Position numbers and translations under genes: made by a program. A stretch of 26,199 bases of DNA from Priapulus caudatus (lineage: Eukaryota > Priapulida > Priapulimorpha > Priapulimorphida > Priapulidae): positions 332,293 to 358,491 of the forward strand of contig NW_014577277.1 in assembly GCF_000485595.1 (NCBI RefSeq), given 5' to 3'. Of this stretch, positions 10,529 to 20,177 are shown one piece after another. The notes under the pieces are model-generated. The model ran no database searches and was not told the origin of the DNA. It worked only from the letters and a program-made list of their open reading frames with translations. Position 1 is the stretch's first letter. The number at the start of each line of letters is the position of its first letter.

Positions 10529-10731
10529 GTACTCTTGATGAGGACTGAATGCCACTTTTACACTTTTTAGAAACACAAAGTATCGCCGACCAAACATGCA
10601 CTAATTGTACTCATATCTATATCCCTCGGGTGTGTAGTTGCGAATTTCTTGTCTTCGTCGGCCTCGCCAATTACGTTAAAGTGGTTACGTGAATGATGTA
10701 ACACACTACTCAGGGCTTGAAACTAACCTAA
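10529..10731 (+). repeat. Direct duplication, copy 2, starting at the gap edge
   Basis: Repeats 9933-10135. It begins at the first base after the Ns and then continues into different sequence (CTTTCACTTAGCC instead of TGTTTACAGACTG). Confidence 0.9.
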
Positions 10732-10969
10732 AACTTTCACTTAGCCAGCAGGGCTAGTGACCTGTAAATCTTACTAGCCCTTAAAAATATTCTCCAGCCC
10801 TTACTTTCTGAAGTGCCGCGCTGAGGCTACGCAGTGAGTAAATTTTGCCATTTGCGGGGAGGTGGGGGGGGGGGGTGAGGTGGGTGGATCTGGGTTTTGA
10901 TTTTAGACGCTCCGAGATGCATTCTGCGAAATTCCTTGACTGTGAAAATTTAGATTCAGCATATATTCA

Positions 10970-11012
<43 letters not shown>

Positions 11013-11056
11013 TATATATATATATATAAATATACAATAATATATATATTATATAT
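10970..11056. repeat. (TA)n microsatellite
   Basis: Mostly alternating T and A with a few interruptions, preceded at 10856-10886 by a G-rich run. Low complexity; the open frame across it is an artefact of the repeat. Confidence 0.9.
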
Positions 11057-12540
11057 CAAGAGCCAGGGAATAATTTCCCGGTATCGCATCGCAATTCGCG
11101 ATGTATTTTCAGCCATTTGCTACGCATATTTTTTTATGAATCGCAGTTTGTGCATGCAGCCCATGCGAGATGTAAACGGAAACATACACTGTTACAATTT
11201 ACTTTTATTCTCGGGCTGCTTTGCAGCGAAAAAAATCACCGGGCGGCGAGCGATTTCGCTCCCGTCAGCTTTCAAAGCGCTCTGGTAACAACAATTACGA
11301 GAGCGAAAATTTTGGAAGCTACGAGAAAAAATCGCTCCCGTGCGCCGCAGCGTTACGACCCGTTCCTCAACGTAGACAGCTAGGGTATTCCAAAACATCT
11401 AGAGCTGCATGAACTCCCTCAACGCATGATTCGCCACACGAAACAAAAACTCGCGATAGTCTATAAGAAATCAATGTGTTTTTATAACCGCGTAACAATA
11501 AGTTTATATATCGCAGGGGTTATTGTGGGAAGTGGTGCACGACCAGTCACACCTGACACGCACGTAATCAAAGCTGTTTTCTGAATTCGTTACGTAGAAA
11601 GTGGACTGTTTTTATTCAGGTAGATATTTAGAGAGAAATGTAAACTGTATATACTTGAAGATTCTAGGCACTTGTAACTTGTGGATCGCGGCAGCATTGA
11701 TAGATCTATGCATGCGGGGTACGCGTGGACTGGGGAGAGAAAAACGAAAGTAAAACCTTACCAGAAGCTCCCCGACATTCCTAGAGATTGAAACATTATT
11801 TGACCAACTCTAATTAAGTTACATCAAGAGTTATGAAGACACTATTGTCTTCATTAAACTCCTTGTTATGCGTATGCTGTTTTAATTCACATGGTTATCT
11901 TTATATTACTATTTTGTTACTCACTGCTAGTAAATAAGCTGACCACCAAATTTTTGTGCAGGTCCACAACTTTCTGAAGTTGGTGGTCCTGCTGTCCACT
12001 AGATTTTCAGCCGAAATTCGAACCCTGCGCGTGCCGGGGCTCGACAAACCGCTTGCCCGATGGCCCGGGGCAAGCAAAATTCGCGGGAAGGTAGTTTGAA
12101 TTGCACTTCCCTGTTTGGGCAAGCAAGTTTTTATTGATATGGCTAGACATAACGGATTTGAATTAAAAACAATGCGAATGAGACAATCAGTGCATACAGT
12201 CATACTTTGTAACACAACATGCATACAGCAACATGTAAACCCGGCCTCCTGATTTTGTCACCATTAGGCATAATTTGTGACCTCGTCGCGATTTCGCCAA
12301 AGCATAATCTTGACTTTTTGTTTGGGAAACACCTTTACGATAATTAGACACAATTCTGGCTTCTGAGACATTATTAGAGGCAGTGCATCAAAATTATGAA
12401 ATTTTTAACAAAATCATGCTATGAAAAAGTAGCTCTGGCCAAGCTTAAATAGCTCCCGTAAACAAAATTACGAGAGCCTCTTTTTTTCATACAAAATCAA
12501 AAAAGAGCTCTCGTAATAAAAAAAAGTATTTTTTAGGCTG
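11057..12540. other. No gene recognised; repeat fragments
   Basis: 11220-11345 carries CGCTCCCG/GAGCGAAAAT repeats in both orientations. 11930-12130 holds a 107-residue minus-strand frame made of repeat-like words (GGTCCACAACTTTCTGAAG, GCCCGATGGCCCGGGGCAAGC) without domain signatures. 12425-12520 has inverted ACGAGAGC/GCTCTCGT words. Nothing resembles a conserved protein. Confidence 0.5.
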
Positions 12541-13214
12541 CTGCTTTGCCCCGTCAATGAAATGCCACGTTACACCGATTTTATTGATTTCTTAACACCA
12601 AGGCCAACGTGACTTTTAACAATCCTGCACTCCCCCCCCCCGTACATCAATCCAATATGCCGCCCCAGGCACGTATACACAGCCACGCTGTGCTGCGCGC
12701 TGCGCGGCTCTCGCGGGCTGCTTTCTTCGTCGACTTTGATAATATAAAAGTGAGAGATGTCGTGGTCGAGGAGTCGGATAGCGCCCTTCACAATCGCTAG
12801 AACTGTATTTCATCAATGTTTGGATATATAACGTAAGGAACCAACATTTGATTAAAGTTCTAGACAATTATTTTTACTCGCCAACATGGCGAGTCAGCTA
12901 GCTTTCACTCGCCCGGCCCGATATTATTTTCAACTCGGACATTGGACGCGGGCGAGTGCCAAGTGCACGCCTGTTTAACGCTGCCGCGGCAGCGTGCAGA
13001 ATCGCTAGTGTGTCCTAGGCTTAAGCTAGCTGTGCCCTGTCACAGGCCGACACGATAACAACGCCAAGCATGCACTGCGGTGTAAATTTGCACTGTGATT
13101 GTCTGAAAAATAATGCTATACAATTTATCAATTGCTATGCAAATTTTTATTTGTATAGCACATTTGCTATGCAAATTTTTGGCTGAAAATTGTTCCCTGA
13201 AGCAGCTAATAAAT
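12541..13214. other. No gene recognised; GC-rich patch and repeat fragment
   Basis: 12640-12760 is CpG-rich with open frames on both strands but no supported product. 12870-12970 contains CTCGCCAACATGGCGAGT and CACTCGCCCGGCCCG, later GCGGGCGAGTG, that is inverted copies of an ACTCGCC word typical of a dispersed repeat. Confidence 0.45.
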
Positions 13215-13468
13215 ACCTAGAGTGTTACAACGGGAAAATACTGCCATTTCACGGCAATATTATTCTACTTTGTATGCGGTTCTAGACTAAGTTCATGGTA
13301 TTGCGTTAAGCAGCATCCTTTGCTCTCTAAAATGAAGACAACCGCTCTGTCTCTACGATACTCCTAGCCGAGATATTGGAGCGTAATCATGGCCTCCCAC
13401 AGGCCTCAGTAGAATAATATTGCCGTGAAATACATTATTTCCCAGTTTTTCCATTGGACACTCTAGGT
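13215..13468. mobile_element. 254-bp MITE with about 53-bp terminal inverted repeats
   Basis: Left end CCTAGAGTGTTACAACGGG, then ATTTCACGGCAATATTATTCTAC. The right end is the inverse: GTAGAATAATATTGCCGTGAAAT, ending GGACACTCTAGG. If the ends are set at GAGTGT..ACACTC, the flanks are TA on both sides, as in Tc1/mariner-type MITEs. That placement is ambiguous because CTAG is itself palindromic. Confidence 0.8.
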
Positions 13469-14735
13469 GTATATTAGCCTTGATATATATACCAGTGCTC
13501 AATTTTAATGTTTTTTTGGGCAGTTGTCCGGAGCGACAACAAGGAGTATCATAGTGCTTGGTCGTCTCAGGGCGTGTTTTTTTACCGTACCACTAATTAA
13601 TGCGTAAAATCGCCACCACACCATAGACGGTATTTGGGGTTCTTGTATATATAAGATAGCCGAGTCGGTGTACAGTTAGTGTGGGGTTCGGGACAGGTTG
13701 GCTGCTTGTACTTGTGTGTGGTCTGCAGTGCATGCGTGGTACGGTAAGGGTGTCCTGGTCGAATGGGAATTCTTGACGATCGAGATTTCCTCACTGTCAA
13801 ACTTTTATTGTGGTGGAATTTAATCGGGGCGGAGGTAATCTAAACGGGGCGCAACGATTGAAACAGGGGGGAGTTTTCCCAAACGGGGCGCGCGCGCCCC
13901 GTTTGCGCAACGTAGGGAGAACCCTGAGTGGGATAGCGTGTACACACTGCAAATACTTGGCGCGGGCCTGGCGCGTGCTAGTTTAATACCATATCAAATT
14001 CGTACGGGGTATAACACTTTAACAGTGACCAGTGACAGTATGTCACTATGCGTGTAAGGCGTTGAAAAAAACTGGACCTGTACTCTGTAGGCTCAAGTGT
14101 CAATGTATGTTTGGACAATCCTGGTTTAGGACCCCGCGAATGTGTTTTCGCAAATGTGCTAAACTAATCCGATGTGCTAAACTAGTACTAGTAGTAGTAG
14201 GATTGTATTTGTATGTTCATGCCAATGGCAATATTCAATATATAATAATATTGCAATAAACGTACACCGCTAACGTGCAACTGGTTTACACGCTCCTGGA
14301 AAGGCCCAGGCCAAACAGGGCGATATAATATGGTGTCATCGAACTGCTTGAATGTGCCCGTTACACATAGTACATAACAAAACAAAACACAGCAAAAGCA
14401 TTGAATGATCTGTACAAATAACATGTCGATTAAACGTAATATTTCATATTGGCGCTGATATCTGCCACATCTACGTCACCGTCGTGAAACTAGTTTGATA
14501 TTCGATTCGCAAAAAGAGATAGGGTTGATAGAAAAAATAACTATTAGAAAATTAATTAGTCCTAAATATACAGATACTTGGGGTCTGGAAGTCTAGTTTA
14601 TAAAATTAAATGTTTTTTTCACAATGTAGAACTATTCTGTTCAGTATTTGTCGGTATCGAAGCGCGTGCGCGTGCGTGTACGCCACATTTGGTTACTTTT
14701 CTGCTTTTGGGGCTCACACACTGATCTCTATAATA
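13469..14735. other. No gene recognised
   Basis: Unique-looking sequence with scattered short frames and the palindrome at 13881-13904. CACACTGCAAATACTTGG with GCGCGTGC near 13946-13980 resembles 17126-17160, so part of it is dispersed repeat. Confidence 0.4.
13881..13904. repeat. Perfect 24-bp G+C palindrome
   Basis: AAACGGGG, then alternating CG/GC, then CCCCGTTT reads the same on both strands. The half-word AAACGGGGCGC also occurs singly just upstream near 13838. The alternating CG core is prone to cruciform or Z-DNA structure. Confidence 0.85.
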
Positions 14736-14795
14736 TAATCTAATATATAATAAATAATAAATAAATATATATATGTATATATATATATAATAATA

Positions 14796-14833
<38 letters not shown>

Positions 14834-14850
14834 TAATATAATTATAGATC
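14736..14850. repeat. AT-rich (TAA)n/(TA)n microsatellite
   Basis: Long run of TA, TAA and AAT units. The word TGATCTCTATAATATAAT at its left edge near 14721 recurs near 15114, at the left boundary of a larger element. Confidence 0.9.
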
Positions 14851-15180
14851 AGTAGGCTCTCTGGCAAGATGGTCCACAGCAACATCCACCAACCACCGAC
14901 CATGCATAGACTGAGAATATCTCAGGCACTTGGGCCGTTTTAATAATAAAATCATGTTAGATAAACACAAGTTGTATTTCCGTAAAAGTCTATATGAGTA
15001 TATCTGTAACGTTTGTGTTGTTCTCTCCATTGCCACGTAAATGGCGTTCAAATGTTCGATACCTGCAACACAGGTAAGGTGGCCCTGAGGTGGGCAACCA
15101 CTGATCTCTATCACTGATCTCTATAATATAATATATAGTGATCTCTATAGGTGCGGGCGGCGCTACGTCACAGATCAGTA

Positions 15181-15190
15181 GTCACGTGAC
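15181..15190. promoter_or_regulatory. GTCACGTGAC palindrome (CLEAR/E-box type)
   Basis: A perfect 10-bp match to the palindrome bound by MiT/TFE bHLH-zip factors such as TFEB, with CTACGTCA (CRE-like) about 16 bases to its left. It lies between the inverted-repeat blocks of the element at 15146-17091. No transcription start is evident, so function is unproven. Confidence 0.3.
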
Positions 15191-15534
15191 CACCAGCAGA
15201 ACGCCGGTGAAAACAACACGATCGCGCCACTGGCGCCCATAGTGATTACTGCATAACGATACGAATTATCCGTCACTTGGTTGGAAGTTTTTAATAATTT
15301 TTTTCAATGTATATTTCTTCTAAATATGCCTTACGAGTATACAATAGGCCTCTTCTGTAGTTATACATATAACATTAGTAAGATAAATATGATACATTAA
15401 GATAGCATAATATAAATATTTAAGCTATTCTTAATTGTATTTGTCTTTGCTTGCATAAATTGAATAAAATTACCCCAGTCTCGGAAACAAAAACAAAGTT
15501 CCAAAGATTACAGAATGGCCACCCACTACAATCA

Positions 15535-16190
15535 CTCACGTACGGCCACACGCGCAACACAGTGACATCACTCCACGCACTAACGCGAACCATACGCACA
15601 CGCGACGGCGAGCACACACACGCATCATGCACAACAACACATCACACGCACACAGCAGTGACACAGTCTCACACCACACAGCACACAGCACATCTGTACA
15701 CAGCATGACAACACTCACAACCACGACGCACACGCACAAACGACACCACCAACGCGCACACGACAGGCTCTGCATAGGACACACAAAACACAGCAGGCGC
15801 GCACGAACGCACGCTACCACGCCACGCGACAACGCACACCGTCCAGTGACACACTCGGACACACACGCACATCGCACACACAAACACAGCACGGCACCAC
15901 GCACGACACACTCACATGCAACACGCATACTACACAACGGTTGACACAACTCACACGACACTACGCACTACAACGGTGACAACACAAACACGCACAACGT
16001 CACTCGCACCACATTTCAGTGACAGCAATCACTGAACCACACGCACACAAGCATATCTAACACGCACCACACCACCAAACACACAAGACACAATCAAACC
16101 GCACCCGCGCGGCGCCAGACGCAACGCAACGCACGCACTCGCACACACAGACACACAGCTACCACGGCACACGCACAATGCGCACAACAC
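15535..16190. repeat. Degenerate (CA/CG)n tract, about 650 bp
   Basis: The plus strand is overwhelmingly A and C with alternating purine-pyrimidine order (ACACGCAC words), interrupted by short TGTACA/CAGTG words. Long open frames on both strands are repeat artefacts rich in His/Thr on one strand and Cys/Val on the other. Confidence 0.9.
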
Positions 16191-16281
16191 GGTCCGTGAA
16201 CGCGACGAAGGGTCGTTGTCGTAACAGGTACTTACATGATATTACGCGAAAGTATTTTAAGGTTGGTTGTAGTATGATTTT

Positions 16282-16366
16282 ATATTTTAATATGAGGTAT
16301 GTTAGGGTGTAGGAGTAGGGTTAGAGTTAGGTTAGGTATAGTTAGGGTTAGTGTTAGGGTATAGGT
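16282..16366 (+). repeat. Degenerate TTAGGG-like array
   Basis: Repeats of GTTAGGGT, GTTAGGTATA, GGGTTAGTGTTAGGG and similar. It is consistent with interstitial telomere-like sequence using the animal TTAGGG motif, though much is GTTAGG with irregular spacing. Confidence 0.65.
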
Positions 16367-16487
16367 ACCACTTGCTTAGTTACAAGTACATGGTACACTT
16401 TGTATATACAATAATATTACCTCGGTACATATCTGTGATAACCCTTGTTACGACAACGACCTCCTTTGAGCCACAAGTTGACACATG

Positions 16488-16680
16488 TTCTCACACGCAC
16501 ACACGCACGCAACAAAGCGCGCACGTTCCACGCACACACACACAGACTATGAAGGGGTCCCCGGCTCTGAACTGATCCCTGCCGGGTTTCACTGATGATC
16601 TGCTAGACTTGACTCGGGACACACACAACACACACACTAACACACACACACACACACAGCACGACAAAAACGCAGTATAA
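16488..16680. repeat. Second CA-rich tract
   Basis: CACACGCACACACGCACGC and ACACACACACACACAC runs on either side of about 90 bp of complex sequence (16549-16618), in which GGGTCCCCGG and a later CGGGTTTC flank a short variable core. Confidence 0.8.
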
Positions 16681-17197
16681 AATAGTAGTTTCACCTGTCA
16701 TCGAAATGATCAAGAACAAATCGTGAGAATTTGACGGAACTCTCTCCAGTGCGTTATCTCAATTTACATTTACTTCATTTTACTCATGTTACATTTTAAT
16801 GCATCAGTCCACTTATGACTTATCCTACGCCTCTCTGGAGCTCTTATGTCATTTTGCAGCTCAAAAATATATTTTCTTATCTGTGCAATATAATATGTAT
16901 TGGACAACCTACTACACAACATTTTTCGGCATATTATGCAAGGAAAGTTATAAATAGTCTTTTGGTTTGGAAATGTGTATTGCGTGTGAAGGCTCACTGA
17001 GACAACTGTTGTTTTCACCGGCACAGCTGGTTGCTAAGATTAAGAGAAGTCCCGGATTGGCAAAGTTCCCGGCTGTCCGCCCGCACCTATATTATAATAA
17101 CTTTATATGAAAAGAAAAAATATCACACTGCAAAAACTTGATGCGCGCCTGGCCCGCACTTACGGCAGCATTTTAGTGCCACAAAAAAATTTTTTTA

Positions 17198-17370
17198 TCT
17201 CGAAATTACGAAATAGTATCTCGTAATTACGAAATAGTTTCTCGTAATTACGAAATAGTTTCTCGTAATTACGAAATAGGTAACGAAATAGGTAAACGAA
17301 TGGGAACGAATGGGTAACGAATAGGGTACGAAATAGGTAATTACGCAATAGTTTCTCGGAATTACGAAAT
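17198..17370. repeat. 21-bp tandem repeat with palindromic core
   Basis: About four consecutive units of TCTCGTAATTACGAAATAGTT, where CGTAATTACG is a perfect palindrome, then shortened units (ACGAAATAGGTA, GAATGGGAACGAATGGG), and a last unit at 17350-17370. Confidence 0.85.
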
Positions 17371-17378
17371 AATTAATT

Positions 17379-17664
17379 TAATGCTAAATAAATACGAAAT
17401 CTATTTACTACGAAAGTTGTAATTGTTCTATTAGTTGTTGTTTTTCTTTTATTTATTTAATAAAAATTTATTATATAAAAATCAATATATATTTATGTGT
17501 CAGTGTGCAGCAGCTAGCGTGCGGCAGCCAGCGTGTGTTGCAGATGGGTCACGAGCATTTGGACGACATTTACAGGAAATTGTCGGCAATAATAGGTGAA
17601 AGCTAGAGAGTAGAGAAACATTAAGACTTTGGTAGTAAATAGATTTCGTATTTATTTAGCATTA
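17379..17664. mobile_element. 286-bp element with perfect 33-bp terminal inverted repeats
   Basis: Left arm 17379-17411 (TAATGCTAAATAAATACGAA...) and right arm 17632-17664 are exact inverses. The inside holds an A+T-rich block and a short G+C-richer block with a 20-codon plus-strand frame (MGHEHLDDIYRKL...). Perfect arms imply recent insertion or gene conversion. The left arm abuts the 21-bp tandem array. Confidence 0.75.
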
Positions 17665-18524
17665 TATTTTATTGAAACGCTCCAAGTGCCTGTGGTCTGA
17701 ACTGGGTATAAATGATGCGCATTTCTAGAAAGAAGTCGAATGCCGCTTCAAACACGAAAACGGCGGATCGGTCACCATGGCTACGTCACTTGACGGGATG
17801 GCAGAATTACACGAAAACACCAATCTCACTTCTGATGCGTTCTAGACGTCTACGAGGCATCTGCCTTGCGTGGATAATGCAAATTAGTGCACTCTAGTGT
17901 CAAATTCTACCGCAAAATAATTCAAAAGGCCTTTTCAAAAGACGAAATAGTGCAACATTGAGGGAACATTGGTGAACAGTTAGCGGAAAGCTACTGTTGT
18001 ATGCAAACTATAGTTAGTTACTAGATTTCTATCCCTAGCGAGCACAACGTATTGATATCTGAGCAGAGAACTTGTAAACAATACACAACACCAAGGAACA
18101 ATATCAACGACAGCAACAACATTTGAAGCAAAAAGGCTCCCAATACAATATAAAAGAACTCGAGTTTCCGACTACATTTACCACACTATGCAATATCACC
18201 TTCGATGAACACAATATGCAACAATACACATAGCCATGAAAAAAAATGTATAAATCATTCTCTTTGACCACCATGATACAAAACCTACGCGGCATATACA
18301 CAGCCAACAAATTCACCCTCACTGACCACCGTGATGCAATAAAATCTTCACCTCAAGTGTTAATCAATCATAAAATCTATTAAACTCAGATGAAAAATAA
18401 ATCCTAAAAATAGAAACCCCGACAAGAGAAACAAAAGCACAAAACAATACAGTTGCCTTGCATCCCTCGCCGCTTGCCCGCCACTCGGTCGTTGTGAAAC
18501 GATGTTCCTTGTCTGTTGTCCGTT
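17665..18524. other. No gene recognised
   Basis: Contains a short plus-strand frame after a good start context (ACCATGG at 17776) that stops after 22 codons, and otherwise A+T-rich unique-looking sequence. Confidence 0.4.
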
Positions 18525-18798
18525 CAAGCGCGTAGCCAGAAGTGGGGGGGGGGGTTCCTGGGGGCCCTACGACCCCCAAATCAAAATCAAAATCACCCCA
18601 AAAAATTCTCTATTTTCGTTTTTCTTAAAAGCGTGTCGTTGTAGAGCTGCAGAAGAAATAGTATTGTCAACAAAACAGCGTCTAAATTGATTTTAAAGCA
18701 CTATTTTTACATTTAACTAAAAAAAAAAATTCAGTCCACCGACCCCCTTGTTACTCGCTCGAGGACCTCCCCAATCCAAATTCCTGGCTACGCCATTG
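18525..18798. mobile_element. hAT-like MITE, 274 bp, with 8-bp target duplication
   Basis: Ends CAAGCGCGTAGCCAG (18525-18539) and CTGGCTACGCCATTG (18784-18798) are inverted repeats with two mismatches. They are flanked by an exact 8-bp direct repeat, TGTCCGTT, at 18517-18524 and 18799-18806. The 8-bp duplication and CA..TG termini fit hAT-superfamily elements. There is no transposase inside, so it is non-autonomous. Confidence 0.88.
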
Positions 18799-18835
18799 TG
18801 TCCGTTGTCGAATTGCCGCGTGTGATGTCCAATGT

Positions 18836-18872
18836 ACACACACGCACGCACGCACACACACACACACACGCA
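18836..18872. repeat. (CA)n/(CACG)n microsatellite
   Basis: ACACACACGCACGCACGCAC followed by uninterrupted CA repeats. Confidence 0.9.
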
Positions 18873-19004
18873 TAGATACATGTTTTTGCAACGTTTAACA
18901 AACTTTTTTGTGTGACGATACTATTCGTCCTATAGCAACCTCCACCGATTCTCAAATCAAAATATCTCAGACAGTGAGACATGGAAACACTGCCACCTGT
19001 CAGC

Positions 19005-19084
19005 GTAGACTGGTACCCGGTCCCACCTCTCGGCTTAGACTTAGGTCCATCGAGTAATCGAGGTGGGAGCGAGTACCAGTCTAC
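19005..19084. repeat. 80-bp stem-loop with about 26-bp arms
   Basis: GTAGACTGGTACCCGG with TCCCACCTCTCG (19005-19032) pairs with CGAGGTGGGAGCGAGTACC with AGTCTAC (19059-19084), with few mismatches, around a 26-base loop. Outside the arms, CTGTCAGCG occurs directly on both sides (near 18998 and 19085). Confidence 0.75.
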
Positions 19085-19099
19085 TGTCAGCGTGTCAGG

Positions 19100-20177
19100 T
19101 GACTGAGAGGGGAGGAGGGGGAGGAATGAAGGACGAGTGGGTGGTGAGAGCGGAGTGTCGAGGAATAATTTTGTGAAGTGTAGACGCTGCCGAAACATGT
19201 ATTTTTTGTCCGTTCACAAAATGATTCCGCGATACCCCTTGTTTATAGCTGCATCAACTGCATAAAGGCCCCCGCACACTGTGGGAATTCGGCGCGCGCC
19301 AACGGCGCTGAGCTAAACGCGCGCGCCACTTGCGCACGCAAACCAGCCCGCACACGGTGCACACACCGGAGTATTGGGTTCGGCCTCCGCATGCATACAT
19401 GCCACTCAGGATCATGCTTCTCTGGCCACATGCTATGTACACTTCTTTCTCTGCAGATAGATTCTCTACAACGGTACTATATGGCACGAGGGGTAGTTAG
19501 GTTAAGTAAAAGAACGAATAAATTGCACGTGATCGCACATGTTGCAAACGATGTCCAGGTTGCATGACGTCTATTGACTGAAAAATCGAAGCCACAAACT
19601 TTGAGTCATCTGCGAACAATAACATTAGTGACGTAGTGATGACATCAAACTCGCGTGATTGTTCGGCACTCTCGACTACATCACACTCTCGTATGCATCA
19701 GCGCGGAATAAAGCCCATCAAAGTTGATCATCATTAACGAGTAATTAGTATCGACAGCTTTGCTCAGGAGCTAATGTGTAGTGTTCTGCCACTTCTCATC
19801 TTCAATGGCAGATTTGTGTGTTTTTATGTGTTTTTAATGGTAGGGAACATATGATATTTGGTAAATATTTAGAATTCTGGTTGCAGACATCTGGAATTTT
19901 AGCATTAACATGTGCCCTACCTTCAAATATACCATAAAATATATGCATTTTTCAATAAACCAATGGCGCCATTAGCTTCCGAATGTCAAAAAACAAAATG
20001 ATACTTCATTCGTTTTTCTCTCAAATATAGACAAAGATCTGACAATTAATAGATAATTAGAATCATGTGGCAGCCACCTTATATTTAAGCAATAAACTGG
20101 TGCTCTATGTTAATATATATGCATTTTTAATGGACGAATGACACCATTGGCTTCCAAATGTTGGAAAACATAAAAAG
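19100..20177. other. No gene recognised; GC-rich patch and a diverged direct repeat
   Basis: 19265-19400 is CpG-rich (GGCGCGCGCC, AACGCGCGCGCC) without a supported frame. ATATATGCATTTTTCAATAAACC..CATTAGCTTCCGAATGT near 19938-19985 is repeated in diverged form near 20115-20162, about 177 bp away. Confidence 0.5.

Larger units (their letters stand above)
15146..17091. mobile_element. Possible 1.9-kb element bounded by interrupted inverted repeats
   Basis: Left blocks: TATAGGTGCGGGCGG (15146-15160) and GCCGGTGAAAACAAC (15203-15217). The right end has exact inverses of both in mirrored order: GTTGTTTTCACCGGC (17008-17022) and CCGCCCGCACCTATA (17077-17091). The inner spacers differ (42 and 54 bp). 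The interior is mostly an A/C-only tract and a TTAGGG-like array, with no transposase, so it is non-autonomous or a composite of nested insertions. Confidence 0.55.

Noticed and set aside
10970-11056. Tyr/Ile-rich frame across the TA microsatellite
   Set aside because: A simple-repeat translation artefact.
11901-12224. 107-residue minus-strand frame
   Set aside because: Composed of repeat-like words with no domain signature; likely dispersed repeat.
12657-12797. Plus-strand frame with RAAFFVDFDNIKVRD, reminiscent of a NYN-nuclease strand
   Set aside because: Only about eight residues are suggestive, with no further motif and no splice support; it lies in a CpG-rich patch open on both strands.
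15536-15961. Long Cys/Val-rich (minus) and His/Thr-rich (plus) frames
   Set aside because: Both arise from the A/C-only tract, where stop codons are rare by composition.
17529-17611. Plus-strand MGHEHLDDIYRKLSAII with a GGTGAA donor-like site
   Set aside because: Only 20 codons, located inside an element with perfect inverted repeats and without a downstream partner exon.
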